From Sciurus carolinensis (lineage: Eukaryota; Chordata; Mammalia; Rodentia; Sciuridae): a DNA stretch of 64,000 bases. The notes under the pieces were generated by a model, which saw only the letters and a program-made list of their open reading frames with translations, did not search any database and was not told the origin of the DNA. The DNA lies in NCBI RefSeq assembly GCF_902686445.1, contig NC_062224.1:50591156-50655155 (forward strand). Reading direction: 5' to 3'. A program made the translations under genes and the position numbers. How positions within the stretch are numbered: the first letter of the stretch is position 1; every line of letters begins with the position of its first letter. This document shows positions 1 through 12,227 of this stretch, piece after piece.

Positions 1-214
1 TCAAAAATAACATGCAACCATGATTGTCAATATGAATAATTTAAAATTACCATTCCTTCAATCACATTAAAGCAGTGTTTATATAAATGGATACAAACAT
101 CATCAAAAGCTCTGTAAAATCTGTTTGATGTTTAAGATCTCTTATGTAATTCTCTATTTTAAACACAATGAACTTATTTCATTTTGAGGAAAAAAAAAAA
201 AAGTTCTGAAAAAT

Positions 215-418
215 CTGGGTGCGGTGGTGCACACCTGTAATCCCAGTGGCTTGTGAGGCTGAGACAGAAGCCTTAGCAACTTAGCAAGAGCTTAAGCAAC
301 TCAGGGAGACCCTGTCTCTAAATAAAAAACAAAAAAGGGCTGGAGATGTGGCTCAGTGGTTAAGCAGCCCTGGGTTCAATACCCTGTACCAAAAAAACAA
401 AGCAACAACAAAAAACAA
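215..418 (+). mobile_element. B1-ID dimeric SINE
   Basis: The left half is 7SL-like (ggtgcggtggtgcacacctgtaatccca). The right half is ID-like with A box 'gtggctcagtggttaag' and B box 'gggttcaatac', then an A-rich tail. Confidence 0.85.
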
Positions 419-956
419 ACTCTGCAAAAAAGCACTAGGACTTAGAAACTATGAAGCCTGATACTCAAAGCAAAACAATATGTGTGAGGTCACAAACCAT
501 GAGGCAGGACAACATCTTGTTAGAGTGAAAACAAACCTTAAGAGTCTGAAGTAATATATCAAACAGGAGGGTACATAATTTAAAGAGACACATTGCTTTC
601 CAAGATGAAAGAATCACAGTGTTAGTAAATCCTGTTAGCCATGCAATGTTTTTCAGTGATGTCAGTAAAATCTCAAGAAAATAAAAATAAAACAAGCTTA
701 AGAAAAGAAGGTAACCAAAACAGAGAACATATCAAATGATTCTGCTTACATGAAATTCTAAAAAAAAAATCTAAACTACCTAGAGTAACCAAAAGCAGGT
801 CAGTGGCTGACTGTGACAGGATGCAGGGAAAGACAAGGAGAAATTACAAAGAGGCATAAGGAGACTTTTGAATGAGATAGGTATGTTCATTCTCTTCATT
901 CTGCAGACAGTTTCATTAAACACAAGTCCAACTGTACACTTTAAATACATACAGTG

Positions 957-1050
957 TGGGCTGAGGGTGTAGCTCTGTGGTACAGGGCTTGCCCAGATGC
1001 ACATGGTCCTGGGTTAGATTCCCAGAATCCTCTCCAAAACTAAAACAAAA
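957..1050 (+). mobile_element. ID SINE
   Basis: tRNA-Ala-derived monomer with A box 'gtagctctgtggtacag' and a decayed B box 'gggttagattccc'. It is followed by a poly(A) run at 1084-1108. Confidence 0.75.
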
Positions 1051-1217
1051 ACCAGTACATACAATATACTGTGATGCCAAAACTTAAAAAAAAAAAAAAA
1101 AAAAAAAATTCCACAAGAAGAATTCTAAGAAAGATGGGCAGCAGTGAGAGAGGGACTGAGGGAAGGGGAAGAAAAAGGGGAGAAGGGAAAGAATAACAAA
1201 CAATAGTGGTAGTGGTA

Positions 1218-2044
1218 TGTCACTGGCTCTTTGCGGTGCCAAATTCACAGGTATTTGTCACTGCCTGCAGCAACAATTTGTTCACAGGTATTTGTCACTG
1301 CCTGCAGCAACAATTTGCGTGGGTCTTTATGGGTGGTGGACTGGAAACTGAGCTACCTCTATTTTTCTTTTAGTGGGCTGCTTTCTCGCTTATTCGCTTG
1401 TTCCCTGGGCTACTGAGGAAGAAAGGCTTTTCTTAGAGAGAGAGACTTTGCTTAAGAGAGAGAGACTACACTTTCAGAAATCTTATCTTCTTAGTTCAGC
1501 TGCTTCTTCTTAAAGGTGTGTCCTGCATCCTGTGAACTAAGGGTGCGTCTATCTGAGGTGCTTCTTAGTGATAGCGTACTGCGATCTGCCTATCTGTGAT
1601 CTAGAGGTGTGTTCTCAATTCTCTGCTCTGTGATCTGCCTTCCCCCGCTGCCCCTACTCGCTGCTTCTATCTGCTTGCCACTTCTTCTTCTTCCTTTCTG
1701 CTAATGGCTTCTCCGCTTCTTTCTGCTAGCTGCTGCTCTTACTGTCCCTCCTTCCTTTCGCTCCTTACTGTCGTGCCCCCGCCCACCAGTCGTTTATATT
1801 CCCTCCAGGAGGAGGAGGGCGGGGCCACGCCAGTTGCAATCAGGCGAGGAGCCAGCTGCCCTATCACAGCAAGTGTTAAAACGAGCAGGCCCAAGCAGGT
1901 ACGCTCGGGAACACCTGTGCACACGTTGTGCACGTGGACTTAACTGAATATGGCCAATGATAAATCACCTGAGTGTGCTTATGCCAATTAACCTCCTCAC
2001 TGCCATGTGATCAGGCGCCATTCAGGCTGGCACAGCCCCCAACA
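1218..2044 (-). mobile_element. solo LTR, probably class II (ERVK/IAP-like)
   Basis: This 827-bp block begins TG and ends CA. It is flanked by near-identical six-base direct repeats, GTGGTA (1212-1217) and GTGATA (2045-2050). Read on the minus strand it starts TGTTGGGGGC, carries a TATA box (TATAAA, 1793-1798 complement) after a GC-rich segment, and then runs into a long purine-rich stretch, as in rodent IAP-type LTRs. It retains many CpGs and carries a perfect 37-bp tandem duplication near its 3' end. No internal viral sequence adjoins it, so it is a solo LTR. It has inserted at the edge of an old L1, with transcriptional orientation the same as PRPF18. Family assignment is from general structure and needs a library search. 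Confidence 0.65.
1244..1317. repeat. 37-bp perfect tandem duplication within the LTR
   Basis: Two identical 37-nt units (1244-1280 and 1281-1317) start TTCACAGGTATTTG and end CAACAATTTG. Perfect identity suggests a recent duplication or a subfamily character of this LTR. Confidence 0.9.
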
Positions 2045-2544
2045 GTGATATTATTTACATTATCTGACTTTAAGACTTATCAGGATGCTACAGTTATCAA
2101 CATAGTGTGGCACAGGCATAAGGATCAGTAAAAACATCACTGGAAAAGAACAGAACACACAGAATGAAGCCACACTTACACAATTGTCTGATTTCTGACA
2201 AAGGTGCCAAAACCATGCAAAGGGAAAGAAAAAATACTTTCAGTAAATGGTGAACTGGATATTTATGAAAAACAATGAACTACAACCCCTACCTCACATC
2301 ATACAAAAAAACTGACTCAATTTTTCAGAAACTCCTAGTTTGTTATAAAGATAAAACTATAAACTTCTAGAAGATGATATAAGGGGACAGCTTTACAATT
2401 TACTCTTAAGTTTATGGAGGTGGAAAGGCAGGAGGATACTGAAGGTGTATGATTAATTCTTAAGAAAATGCTGAATGGTTTTCCAACTGGTTATATTATC
2501 TTATATTCCCAGAGAAGACACAGAAAATGATAAGCCAACATACT

Positions 2545-2690
2545 GGAGAGCCTGGGGCGGTGGCACACATCTACAGTTCCAGTACTCTGGAAGCTGAACT
2601 AAGGATCACTTAAGCCCAGGAGTTTGAGATTAGCCTGGGCAATAGAGTGATATACCACATCTCAAAAAGACCTAAACAAACAAACTGGCA
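2545..2690 (+). mobile_element. 7SL-derived monomer (FLAM/proto-B1-like)
   Basis: It contains 'ggcggtggcacacatctacag' and 'cccaggagtttgagattagc', closer to an ancient Alu-type monomer than to the squirrel B1-ID left half. There is no ID half attached. It interrupts the old L1. Confidence 0.6.
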
Positions 2691-2734
2691 AATTGGGCTC
2701 TATCAAAACTAAAAGATGTGAAGATCAAAAGATA

Positions 2735-2936
2735 GGTGCCCAGAGCAGTGGCAAATGCCTGTAATCCCAGTGGCTCAGGAGGCTGAGGCAGGAGGATCGT
2801 GAGTTCAAAGCCAGTCTCAGCAAAGGGGATGTGCTAAGAAATTTAGTGAAACCCTGCTCTAAATAAAATATAAAACAGGGCTGGGAATGTAGCTCCATGG
2901 TCGAGTGGCTCTGAGTTCAATACCCCGTAAAAAAGA
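2735..2936 (+). mobile_element. B1-ID dimeric SINE
   Basis: A B1-like half with 'aatgcctgtaatcccagtgg' is joined to an ID half with 'gggctgggaatgtagctcc'. It interrupts the old L1. Confidence 0.85.
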
Positions 2937-3010
2937 CAGGCTTAAGAAAACTCAGTCTGAAAGATTCACAAACAAAAAGAGATATGCAGGATATATAAAG
3001 AATTCCTTCA

Positions 3011-3225
3011 GCTGGGCACAGTGCCTCACGACTCTAATCCCAGCAGCACAGGAGGCCAACGCAGGAGGATCACAGGATCGAAGACAGCCTCAGCAATTCA
3101 GTGAGACTCTAAGCAACTTGGCAAGACTCTCTCTCAAAATAAAAAATAAAAAAGGGTGGGATGTGGCTCAGTGGTTAAGTATCCTTGGGTTCAACCCCTG
3201 GTACAAAAAAAAAAGAAAAAAGAAG
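3011..3225 (+). mobile_element. B1-ID dimeric SINE
   Basis: A B1-like half starting 'gctgggcacagtgcctcacg' is followed by the ID half 'gatgtggctcagtggttaag' and an A-rich tail. It interrupts the old L1. Confidence 0.88.
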
Positions 3226-3775
3226 TCCTTCAACTTAATAAGAAAAACACCTAACCTAATTTAAGTGTGCAAGCAATTTCACATTTCATAAGACACATAA
3301 AAGGCCAAAAATGAGATACCACTACTGAAAAGACTGACAGTACAAATTGCTAGCTACTCTCTTATATTGCTGGTAGATGTGTAACAGGGTACACTTTAGA
3401 AAAAGGTTTGATGGCATTTTTATAAAATTCTACATGCATGTACTCTACAATCTAGCAATCCCAGAGAAAAATTAGAACATAAAACTTGTTCCAGAGGTTC
3501 ACAGAATCTTTATTCACAATAGGCAAATTCTGGAAAAGCCCAGGTACACATCACTGGGAGAATGGATAAACTGGGTTTATTCAGACAACATAATACTACT
3601 ACTGATACACATAGCAAAATGAATACAACTTAAAACATTATTATGATTAAAAGAAGCTCCACATAAAAGTACAAAGTATGATCCTACACACTAGATCTAT
3701 ATATGTGAAGTTCTAGAGCAGGCAAAATTGAGGATTGAAAGAAATCACAACAGCAGTTGCTACCAGGAGGGAGAG

Positions 3776-3848
3776 AATAAAATAAAATAAATTAAAATAA
3801 ATAAAATAAAATAAAATAAAATAAAAAAAATAAAATAAAATAAAAAAA
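3776..3848. repeat. (TAAAA)n microsatellite
   Basis: About 73 bp of TAAAA/TAAA units with a few interruptions, within the old L1 tract. Confidence 0.9.
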
Positions 3849-4679
3849 GAGTGAGGATACTATTTTATTTCTTAATGCAGATAGGTGCCTGCATTTGTGA
3901 AATCCCAATGAACAATAAACTTAGGATCTGTGCATGTCTTCTGAAAATTTTTGCAAACACACAAATAGATATATAAACAAACACTGAACTCTAGAGTTCC
4001 ATTAGATATGGAAGTCAAATGGTTTAGGGGCAAAGTTTACTGATTTGAAAAGTGTAATGTTCAGTAAACTGCTTTCATTACCCTATACACAGCTGAAAAA
4101 CACTTGTTTGTGTGGTTTTGATAATCCAGAAGAACTGCCTCATTGGTCATTTGAAGTAATGTACCAGTTTTTTGTTAATCTGTGATAGCCGGAATAGTGT
4201 AGTTAAGATTTAGCTCGTGAGTGCCTCTCTGTCAAACTGTAGAAAAGCTACTCAAATATGCTCCTTCACCTGTCCTAAGTGTTCCTCCTGTACTATTCTG
4301 CAGTAAATGTAGTTTCTTCATTGTTAGACTGATGAATAGGTAAAATGATAGAGAGATGGAGAGCAGATAAACATAGTAAAATGTTAACTGCAGGTTTCAT
4401 TGTAGAATCTAGGTGGTAGGTATATAGGTATTCACCGTATAATTAAGTTCTCTGTATATCTGAAATTTTTCATAATAAAATGTTGAGAAAGAAATATATT
4501 TTACAGCAGATGTCAAAATATGGTATCACCAGGGTAACAAAATCCCTATGACACTGTTCTTTCCATTATGGTAAAAAAATTTCAAGGGTCCTGCTGATTA
4601 CTAATGAAAACAGAAGGAATGGAGAGAATGACAGCATCCTGGTCCAAAGGATGATCAAGTGTGGAAAAAAGGCAAGTTT

Positions 4680-4690
4680 AAAGAATTACA
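4680..4690 (+). repeat. left target-site duplication of the LARP7 retrocopy
   Basis: AAAGAATTACA follows TT, which resembles the L1 endonuclease cleavage context TT/AAA. The same 11 bases recur directly after the poly(A) tail. Confidence 0.85.
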
Positions 4691-6754
<2,064 letters not shown>

Positions 6755-6765
6755 AAAGAATTACA
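6755..6765 (+). repeat. right target-site duplication of the LARP7 retrocopy
   Basis: AAAGAATTACA follows the poly(A) tail. Its first A residues cannot be separated from the tail, so the insert end is uncertain by about three bases. Confidence 0.85.
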
Positions 6766-8254
6766 AAGATGAAAAAGGTACCATACAGATGGAACACAGA
6801 TCTGGAGTCATCAAAACAGACATGACTAATTCTGTACCTTTTGGAGTCAAAACCCCCTCTAATAACATCATGAACAGGGAGGGAGGAGAGAAAAGTACAC
6901 ACTTAGCTGCGAAATTTTATATAAAACTTTAAGGGGCTGATGGATACACTTAAACCTACCCAAAGATTCCACTTAACTCCTGGATTACAAATGACAAAAG
7001 GTAACTGATATCAGACAGAGAAATAATTTTTTTTTAAAAAACAGACTATTAAGTGTGAAGGGGAAATGACTAGGCCTAAATTTTAAGGAAAATAACATCT
7101 TAGGAACAACAACAACAACAAAACCCAAAAAAACAAAAACAGAACAGCAGCAGCAGCCTGTAAGGGATCTCAGCAGCCTGAGAAGAAGAAGGAAAAACAG
7201 AAAGCTGTGATATGTAACATGCCATGGGAAGGGTAAAAAAACAAGACACATCAACAACATTAAATGCTGACAGGTGAGTTAATCAAACACGGAGATCACT
7301 AGAGTCCCTCATTAGTGGCTTCAATGTAATGATGGAGGTAAAACTACCCTACAGCAGATTAAGGAATGAAAATTAGAATCTATTTTAAGAAGCTGACTAT
7401 AAGGAAAAAGACCAGCATTTACACACATACATGCACACAACTTTTTGAAAGACAGGACAGGCATCTATATGCTGCAGGGCTCACGGGGCTAAGCTAGTAG
7501 AGAAACTGAAGGTTAGAGAGAAAGGGGATAACTTGATAATAAAGTTTCTGATAACACTAAAAAAAGTAAGTTGGGATCAAAATTGTAGGCAGAGTTGCCT
7601 CAACATATATCAATATCTGATATCTTTTAACAGGAAAAAAGTAGAGGAATTCCTTGCCCATAGGCTTCTATTTTCTCTACAAAACTGAATGCACATTCCT
7701 TAGAAAAGGAGAGTTACTTTTTTTTTTTTAATCCTCTCTGACACAGGGCAGTATCTTACATATTTGAAACATTCAATTAACATTGGAAGGAAAAAGTTAA
7801 AATTCTACACAAAGCTCATTCTCATAACTATAACCAGTAAAACGACTAATTACACCCCACTGAGTTCCTAGAGCAGTCAGGGTCCCCACATAAGTGAGGC
7901 TTGGTATTCAAGGAAGATGTACCAATACTGGGGCTCCAGACCACCAGTATTCTACAATAAAGACACTCCCTTTACCTCATGGCAGATATGCCAAGAGGAC
8001 ATTTTAGGTGACAAGAGGATATTTCAGTAGTTTCTCCACAGTTTAACAGAGAGGCACACACAAGCTAACTATTAACTATTTCAATTACTACAATAAATAA
8101 TAAGTGCTGGAATAGCACTTGAAATACCCAAAGATAAGATGACTCTTGCAAAAGAGCAACTGATAGATGTTTTCCAGCTACAGAAAGGGTAAGAAAACAA
8201 TTTGCTGATCCCTGATCAGCACTGTTCTAAAAAATAAAAAAAAATAGACTTCAC
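6766..8254. other. unremarkable intronic stretch
   Basis: AT-rich intron sequence of PRPF18. I see no exon, RNA gene or recognisable repeat beyond short A/T runs and a small AAC/CAG-rich patch at about 7108-7160. Confidence 0.6.
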
Positions 8255-8255
8255 A

Positions 8256-8427
8256 GAAGCTCAGGAGGCTGAGGCAGGAGAATCACAAGTTCAAAGCCAG
8301 CAACAACAACTTAGCAAAGCCCTGTCTCTAAATAAAATATAAAAAGGGCTGGGGATGTTGCTCAATGATTGAGTACCCTTGTGTTCAATCCCTGATGCTT
8401 AAAAAAAAAAAAAGAAAGAAAGAGAGA
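8256..8427 (+). mobile_element. 5'-truncated B1-ID SINE
   Basis: The B1 half begins mid-element at 'agctcaggaggctgaggcag'. A full ID half with 'gttgctcaatgattgag' follows, ending in a poly(A)/GAAA tail. Confidence 0.82.
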
Positions 8428-8984
8428 GACTTACTAAAAAATATGACAATCAATCATAGTTATGATAAGAACTATTTCATGAAACTTTTCCATATATCTC
8501 AGATGAAAATATAAAAATGTATTTCTTACTATGAATGGGGCAGTAAAAAAAGTTTGAAAATTACTAGTGAGCACTATGATGTCGAAAGAGGAAAGATATG
8601 TCAAATGACTACTAAAAAACATACAACAGCAAACCAAAACATTATCTCCGTATGCACACGATATGAAAAGTGGTCTAGTTAAACATGTGTTCTTACACTA
8701 TGCAAGAGCACTCACCTACAAGGTGGGTCTGAGACTTAAGATCTACCTGGCTAGCCATGGGGTATGAGAAAACCAGGTAAGTCTCAATTTCATCAACTGT
8801 GAAAACAACATAATAAACCTGTCTTACACTCTAAAAGTTGTGAAGTTCAAATGAGATAGCACAATATAGCACTCTGAAAAATACAAATCACATGTTAATC
8901 TAGTTTAAGTGCTTTGATTATGACAACTAGTTCTATCAAAACTAGTTCTATGTTCATAAAGTGAATATAAATAACATTCTATTT

Positions 8985-9180
8985 ACAGTGGTTAACAGCA
9001 GGCTTTGAAGTAGAACAGACCAGGGTTCAAATCCAGGCTCTATGTCTTGCTAGCTGTGTGACCCTATAAATCATGCAACCTCTCTTGGCTTCAGTTTGCT
9101 CATCTAGTGATATTATATTAAAAGGGATGCTATACAAATTACATTAAATATCACATATGGAGCATACTTCATAATACCTA
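8985..9180 (+). mobile_element. MIR SINE
   Basis: The core 'cagggttcaaatccaggctc' followed by 'ctagctgtgtgaccc' and 'cttcagtttgctcatct' is the MIR consensus in order. Confidence 0.88.
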
Positions 9181-9925
9181 GATTACTTTTAATAGAAACT
9201 ATAGATTTCAGTATTTTAATCCCCATTCCATGTATGTCTTTCATTGGTGTGAACTGCTCTATAATTGGGGTTATCCATTTTATTTTCTGGCTGGAATTAT
9301 CTCAGTACATGGACTTCTAAATTAAAAAGTGAAAGACACCCCAGGTCAACAGTTTATGTATGATGTCAAATTTAAAACAATTATGAAAAATCAAAGTTTT
9401 TTAAAAATTGATCATTTTTATAGATTAGTCTATTTCCAGGACGAAAAGTACCTGATTATACAAATATGCACTCCGTAAACCCTGAGCTGAGTATTTTATA
9501 ATACAATTTTCCCTTTGATGCACTTAGATTTCAATACTCTGGTCCTTCCTAACATCACCTATGCATTCTAACACTAAATTAGACTTTTTGAAATATTACC
9601 AAACCACTCATCAAAAGAAAAAGGTCTCTGAGGTAGAAATTAAAACATTAAGTTACAAATATGAACAATACCTCCACCTTACCTGCTAAATAATATTCTA
9701 CTTAATTAGCTCCAATTTTCTAATTATTTTTAAAGTTTCAATTACAAAATCTGCCATCCACAAACGTAACAACTCTACACTACTTAAATTAATAATACAC
9801 TACATTCAAAGGTCTAAGTCAGAAGTTCTTAAAGAGTGAACCAGAGTTAGATGTAATCAAGACAGTGGCACAAAACTGTCGTACTCAGAGGGAGCCAGTT
9901 TCACTTACAAATCTCCTTGATAAAG
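9181..9925. other. no recognised feature
   Basis: AT-rich intronic DNA of PRPF18. No repeat or exon recognised. Confidence 0.5.
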
Positions 9926-10243
9926 TATAAGTTGAACATCCTTTATTAAAAATGTTTGGAAGTGTTTTGGATTTTAGATTTTTTTGAATTTTGTAATATT
10001 TACACAAAAATAACAAGATATCTTGGGGACAGAACCCAAATTTAAACACAAAATTCATGTGTTTTACACACACTTTACACAGAGCCTGAAGGAAATTTTA
10101 TGCAGTATTTTTAGTGTGACTATTTTTAAAATTCCACTGAGGTGAGGTGTGGAATTTTCCTCCAATGGCATAATGTCTGCATTCAAAAAGTGTTGGGTTC
10201 CGGAGAATTTCAGATTTCAATATTAAGAATGCTCAACCTATAG
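9926..10243 (+). mobile_element. Tigger/MER2-type DNA transposon (non-autonomous)
   Basis: Inverted termini, 'taagttgaacatcctttatt' on the left and 'aagaatgctcaaccta' on the right, lie next to TA dinucleotides, as for Tc1/mariner-class elements. Internal text such as 'gatatcttggggacagaaccc' agrees with my memory of this family. No transposase is present. Confidence 0.7.
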
Positions 10244-10639
10244 CAAAATTATTAATTTCATAAAGTCTTGATCCTTGACCTTTTTTCATATCCTGTGTGA
10301 CAAAACAGAAAGTATATATAAATCATTTTTCATTTATACCAAAGTATGATGGTTATCTGGAGGAAAAAAAGCAACTGAACAATTGAGCTATCAACTAAAT
10401 CAGTTGTTTTCTTCATGGAATACCATTTTGTCATAAACAAATACTGACAAACTTTAATTTTCCAGACTTAAATATTTCTCAGAAAACTTCCCCAAACTGA
10501 ACACCATAAGTCCATCACTTCAAGAAAAAAAACTAGTAGTATTTGTTAGCTATGATGAAATTCCAGTTTTCAAGTGAAAATTAAAAGTGTAGAGGACTTG
10601 GTCCTACCATCATGAGACTGATGGTTTCCTAATGCTTAA

Positions 10640-10845
10640 AGAAACCACATTAGATCAGCAAATATTAAATAATATGACTCCTGTGTTGTGTAATGAAATG
10701 TGTCAAGTTTCTTAATTTTACTTTTATTTGGTAAATACTAATAGATATGAAACATCAACAAAAGCCATTTGGGATCCTCAATAACACTGAAGAGTATGAA
10801 GGGGTCCTGAGACCAAAAGCTTTGAAAACTAGTGACTTAAGTTGG
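10640..10845 (-). mobile_element. hAT-type terminal fragment
   Basis: 'acaaaagccatttgggatcc' then 'aaggggtcctgagaccaaaa' and 'gctttgaaaactagtg' form the end of a hAT-type non-autonomous element. It is the reverse-complement relative of the left end of the element at 21313. The other end is not delimited. Confidence 0.45.
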
Positions 10846-11455
10846 TGTTATGCAATAAAGGAAAGGAGAACAATTTAAGGAAGTTCCTAAATCAAGCTGC
10901 TCTTTCCTCCTTTTTTTTTTTTTTTCTGTTTTGTTTTGTTTTGTTTAGTACCTCTCCAGAAAAGTCTTAGCTTCCATTCCATGAAGAGCAAACCTATAAA
11001 CTTTTTATGTGTTGGGGAAGAGGAAAGATGGGAAAACAAAAAGACTGAGTTTAATAGGAAAGAACTTTCGAAGAGAGGATCTGTTTCAGCAAGGCACAAA
11101 CCCTTATGCCACAGAAGTTAACTCTCTGAAATGAGGCACGTCCAAAGAGTATCAACAGATGGGAGTGGGTACAGAGTGGGTACAATTCACTTAAGTAAAC
11201 TGCTGGGGAAAGGGTACAGGAAAAGGGGGGAATATTGCAGGGGACGGGATCTTCTGTTTTCCTGCAATTCCCACACTTCCATCCCTGAAGTTCCCAAGAG
11301 AGGGGCAGAAGGCTGGATCTAGAAGGGACATCCCGGGACAGAGGCAGGACCCTCGCTGAGCCCCATGTCTGTCCCAAATGTTCTCACGCCAGCATCCCCC
11401 GACACAAATACAAGACTCGTGGACCCCCAACCCCCACGACCACAAAGACCCTTAC

Positions 11456-11521
11456 CACCAACAGGTTCCTCTCTTCCACCAGCTGCCGCTTCCGGGAAAT
11501 CTCTGATTTCAGAATGTCCAT
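11456..11521 (-). CDS. PRPF18: PRPF18 first coding exon (partial gene)
   Basis: Reading the minus strand from the ATG at 11521-11519 gives 22 codons, MDILKSEISRKRQLVEERNLLV. This is the N-terminus I know for the pre-mRNA splicing factor Prp18 (about 342 residues in human), with only conservative differences. Coding sequence stops after a GTG codon at 11456, followed at once by a consensus donor GTAAGG (11455-11450), so the exon ends in phase 0. The next residues (ENKKYF... in the family) are not found in the remaining 11.4 kb, so intron 1 runs off the left edge. Prp18 is a nuclear step-two splicing factor that works with Slu7 and the U5 snRNP during exon ligation. The 5' UTR lies at higher coordinates, in GC-rich DNA. 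No competing gene assignment fits. Most of the protein is outside the window. Confidence 0.93.
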
Positions 11522-11760
11522 CTCGCTGCTCGGGGTTAAGCTCCAGATCCCCTGCCCAGCTCCTCGAGACTAACCTTAGCCACCCCGCCGCCGTACACTC
11601 ACTATACACAAGCCCAAATACCAAAAGACAACTATTGACAGGGTCCGCTTCCGGCGGAAGCTGGGGTGAGCGAGAGAAAGGTAGAGAGCGTCCCGGGACG
11701 CTTGTTGGTGAAGCTACTACGGAACAGCGCCGCCTGGCGGTACCTTCCAGAAGCACAGTC
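11522..11760 (-). promoter_or_regulatory. PRPF18: PRPF18 promoter and 5' UTR region
   Basis: This stretch just upstream of the PRPF18 ATG is GC-rich and contains CpGs, in contrast to the AT-rich DNA on both sides. It has no TATA box at a sensible distance. ETS-type cores (CTTCCGG / CCGGAAG) occur at about 11644-11650, with a GGAAG on the same segment at about 11653, and another lies inside the coding exon at about 11489-11495. ETS cores in TATA-less CpG promoters are typical of housekeeping splicing-factor genes. A short palindrome, CGTCCCGGGACG, lies at about 11690-11701. The transcription start cannot be placed from sequence alone. Confidence 0.6.
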
Positions 11761-11849
11761 GTATTCCCCCCTGGTGGAGGAGTACAAGCGACTGTGGACT
11801 GAAACCCAAGTCTTCGGAAGAGTGAGGAGGTGGTAGACGACATCTTGTT

Positions 11850-12227
11850 ATTGTACAGGTTTGTACCTGCTAGCTAGGTCCAAAAGCCTCCTAGAACACA
11901 TCAATTATGTTAATAAGGCACGATTGTTATTAGAAGTTAGCATCAGAGTTCCCCAAGTTACTGGTTTGCCAAGTACTTAATGTACTAGATACAGAGTGAG
12001 AAAAACCTGAATAATACTAGCTTCTTTCTAAGTGTTGAGTTAAAGGGCGGTGAAATGTCCTGTGGAGTTAAACAACTTCATCTACCAAAAGTATTTCTGT
12101 ATTCGCTCAGCTCTATATTACATAAATAACTTGATAATATTATTCAACATTTACCTCAAGCTGAGATCATCTTTTTCTGTCATGCGTTCAGCAACCAAGA
12201 TTTTCTGTCTTTCTTTCTTTAGTCTGG
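11850..12227. other. no recognised feature
   Basis: Sequence between the PRPF18 promoter and the L1. No exon or repeat recognised. Confidence 0.5.

Larger units (their letters stand above)
2060..4500 (+). mobile_element. old L1 (L1M) 3' end, broken by SINEs
   Basis: Fragments in consistent plus orientation resemble the end of ancient L1 ORF2 and its 3' UTR: 'ttgtctgatttctgacaaaggtgcc' near 2184, 'ctctatcaaaactaaaag' near 2698, the 'ggtttgatggcattt...ctagcaatccc' block at 3340-3470, and a terminal part ending in 'tttttcataataaaa' near 4465. It is interrupted by three SINE units and a TAAAA microsatellite. All frames are broken. Confidence 0.7.

Noticed and set aside
2905..3264. A 119-codon plus-strand frame
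   Set aside because: It spans a SINE (3011-3225) and old L1 remnants. The translation is SINE-derived.
11319..11843. A 174-codon minus-strand frame across the PRPF18 start region
   Set aside because: It is in a different frame from the recognised PRPF18 coding exon and ignores its splice donor. It has no family resemblance.
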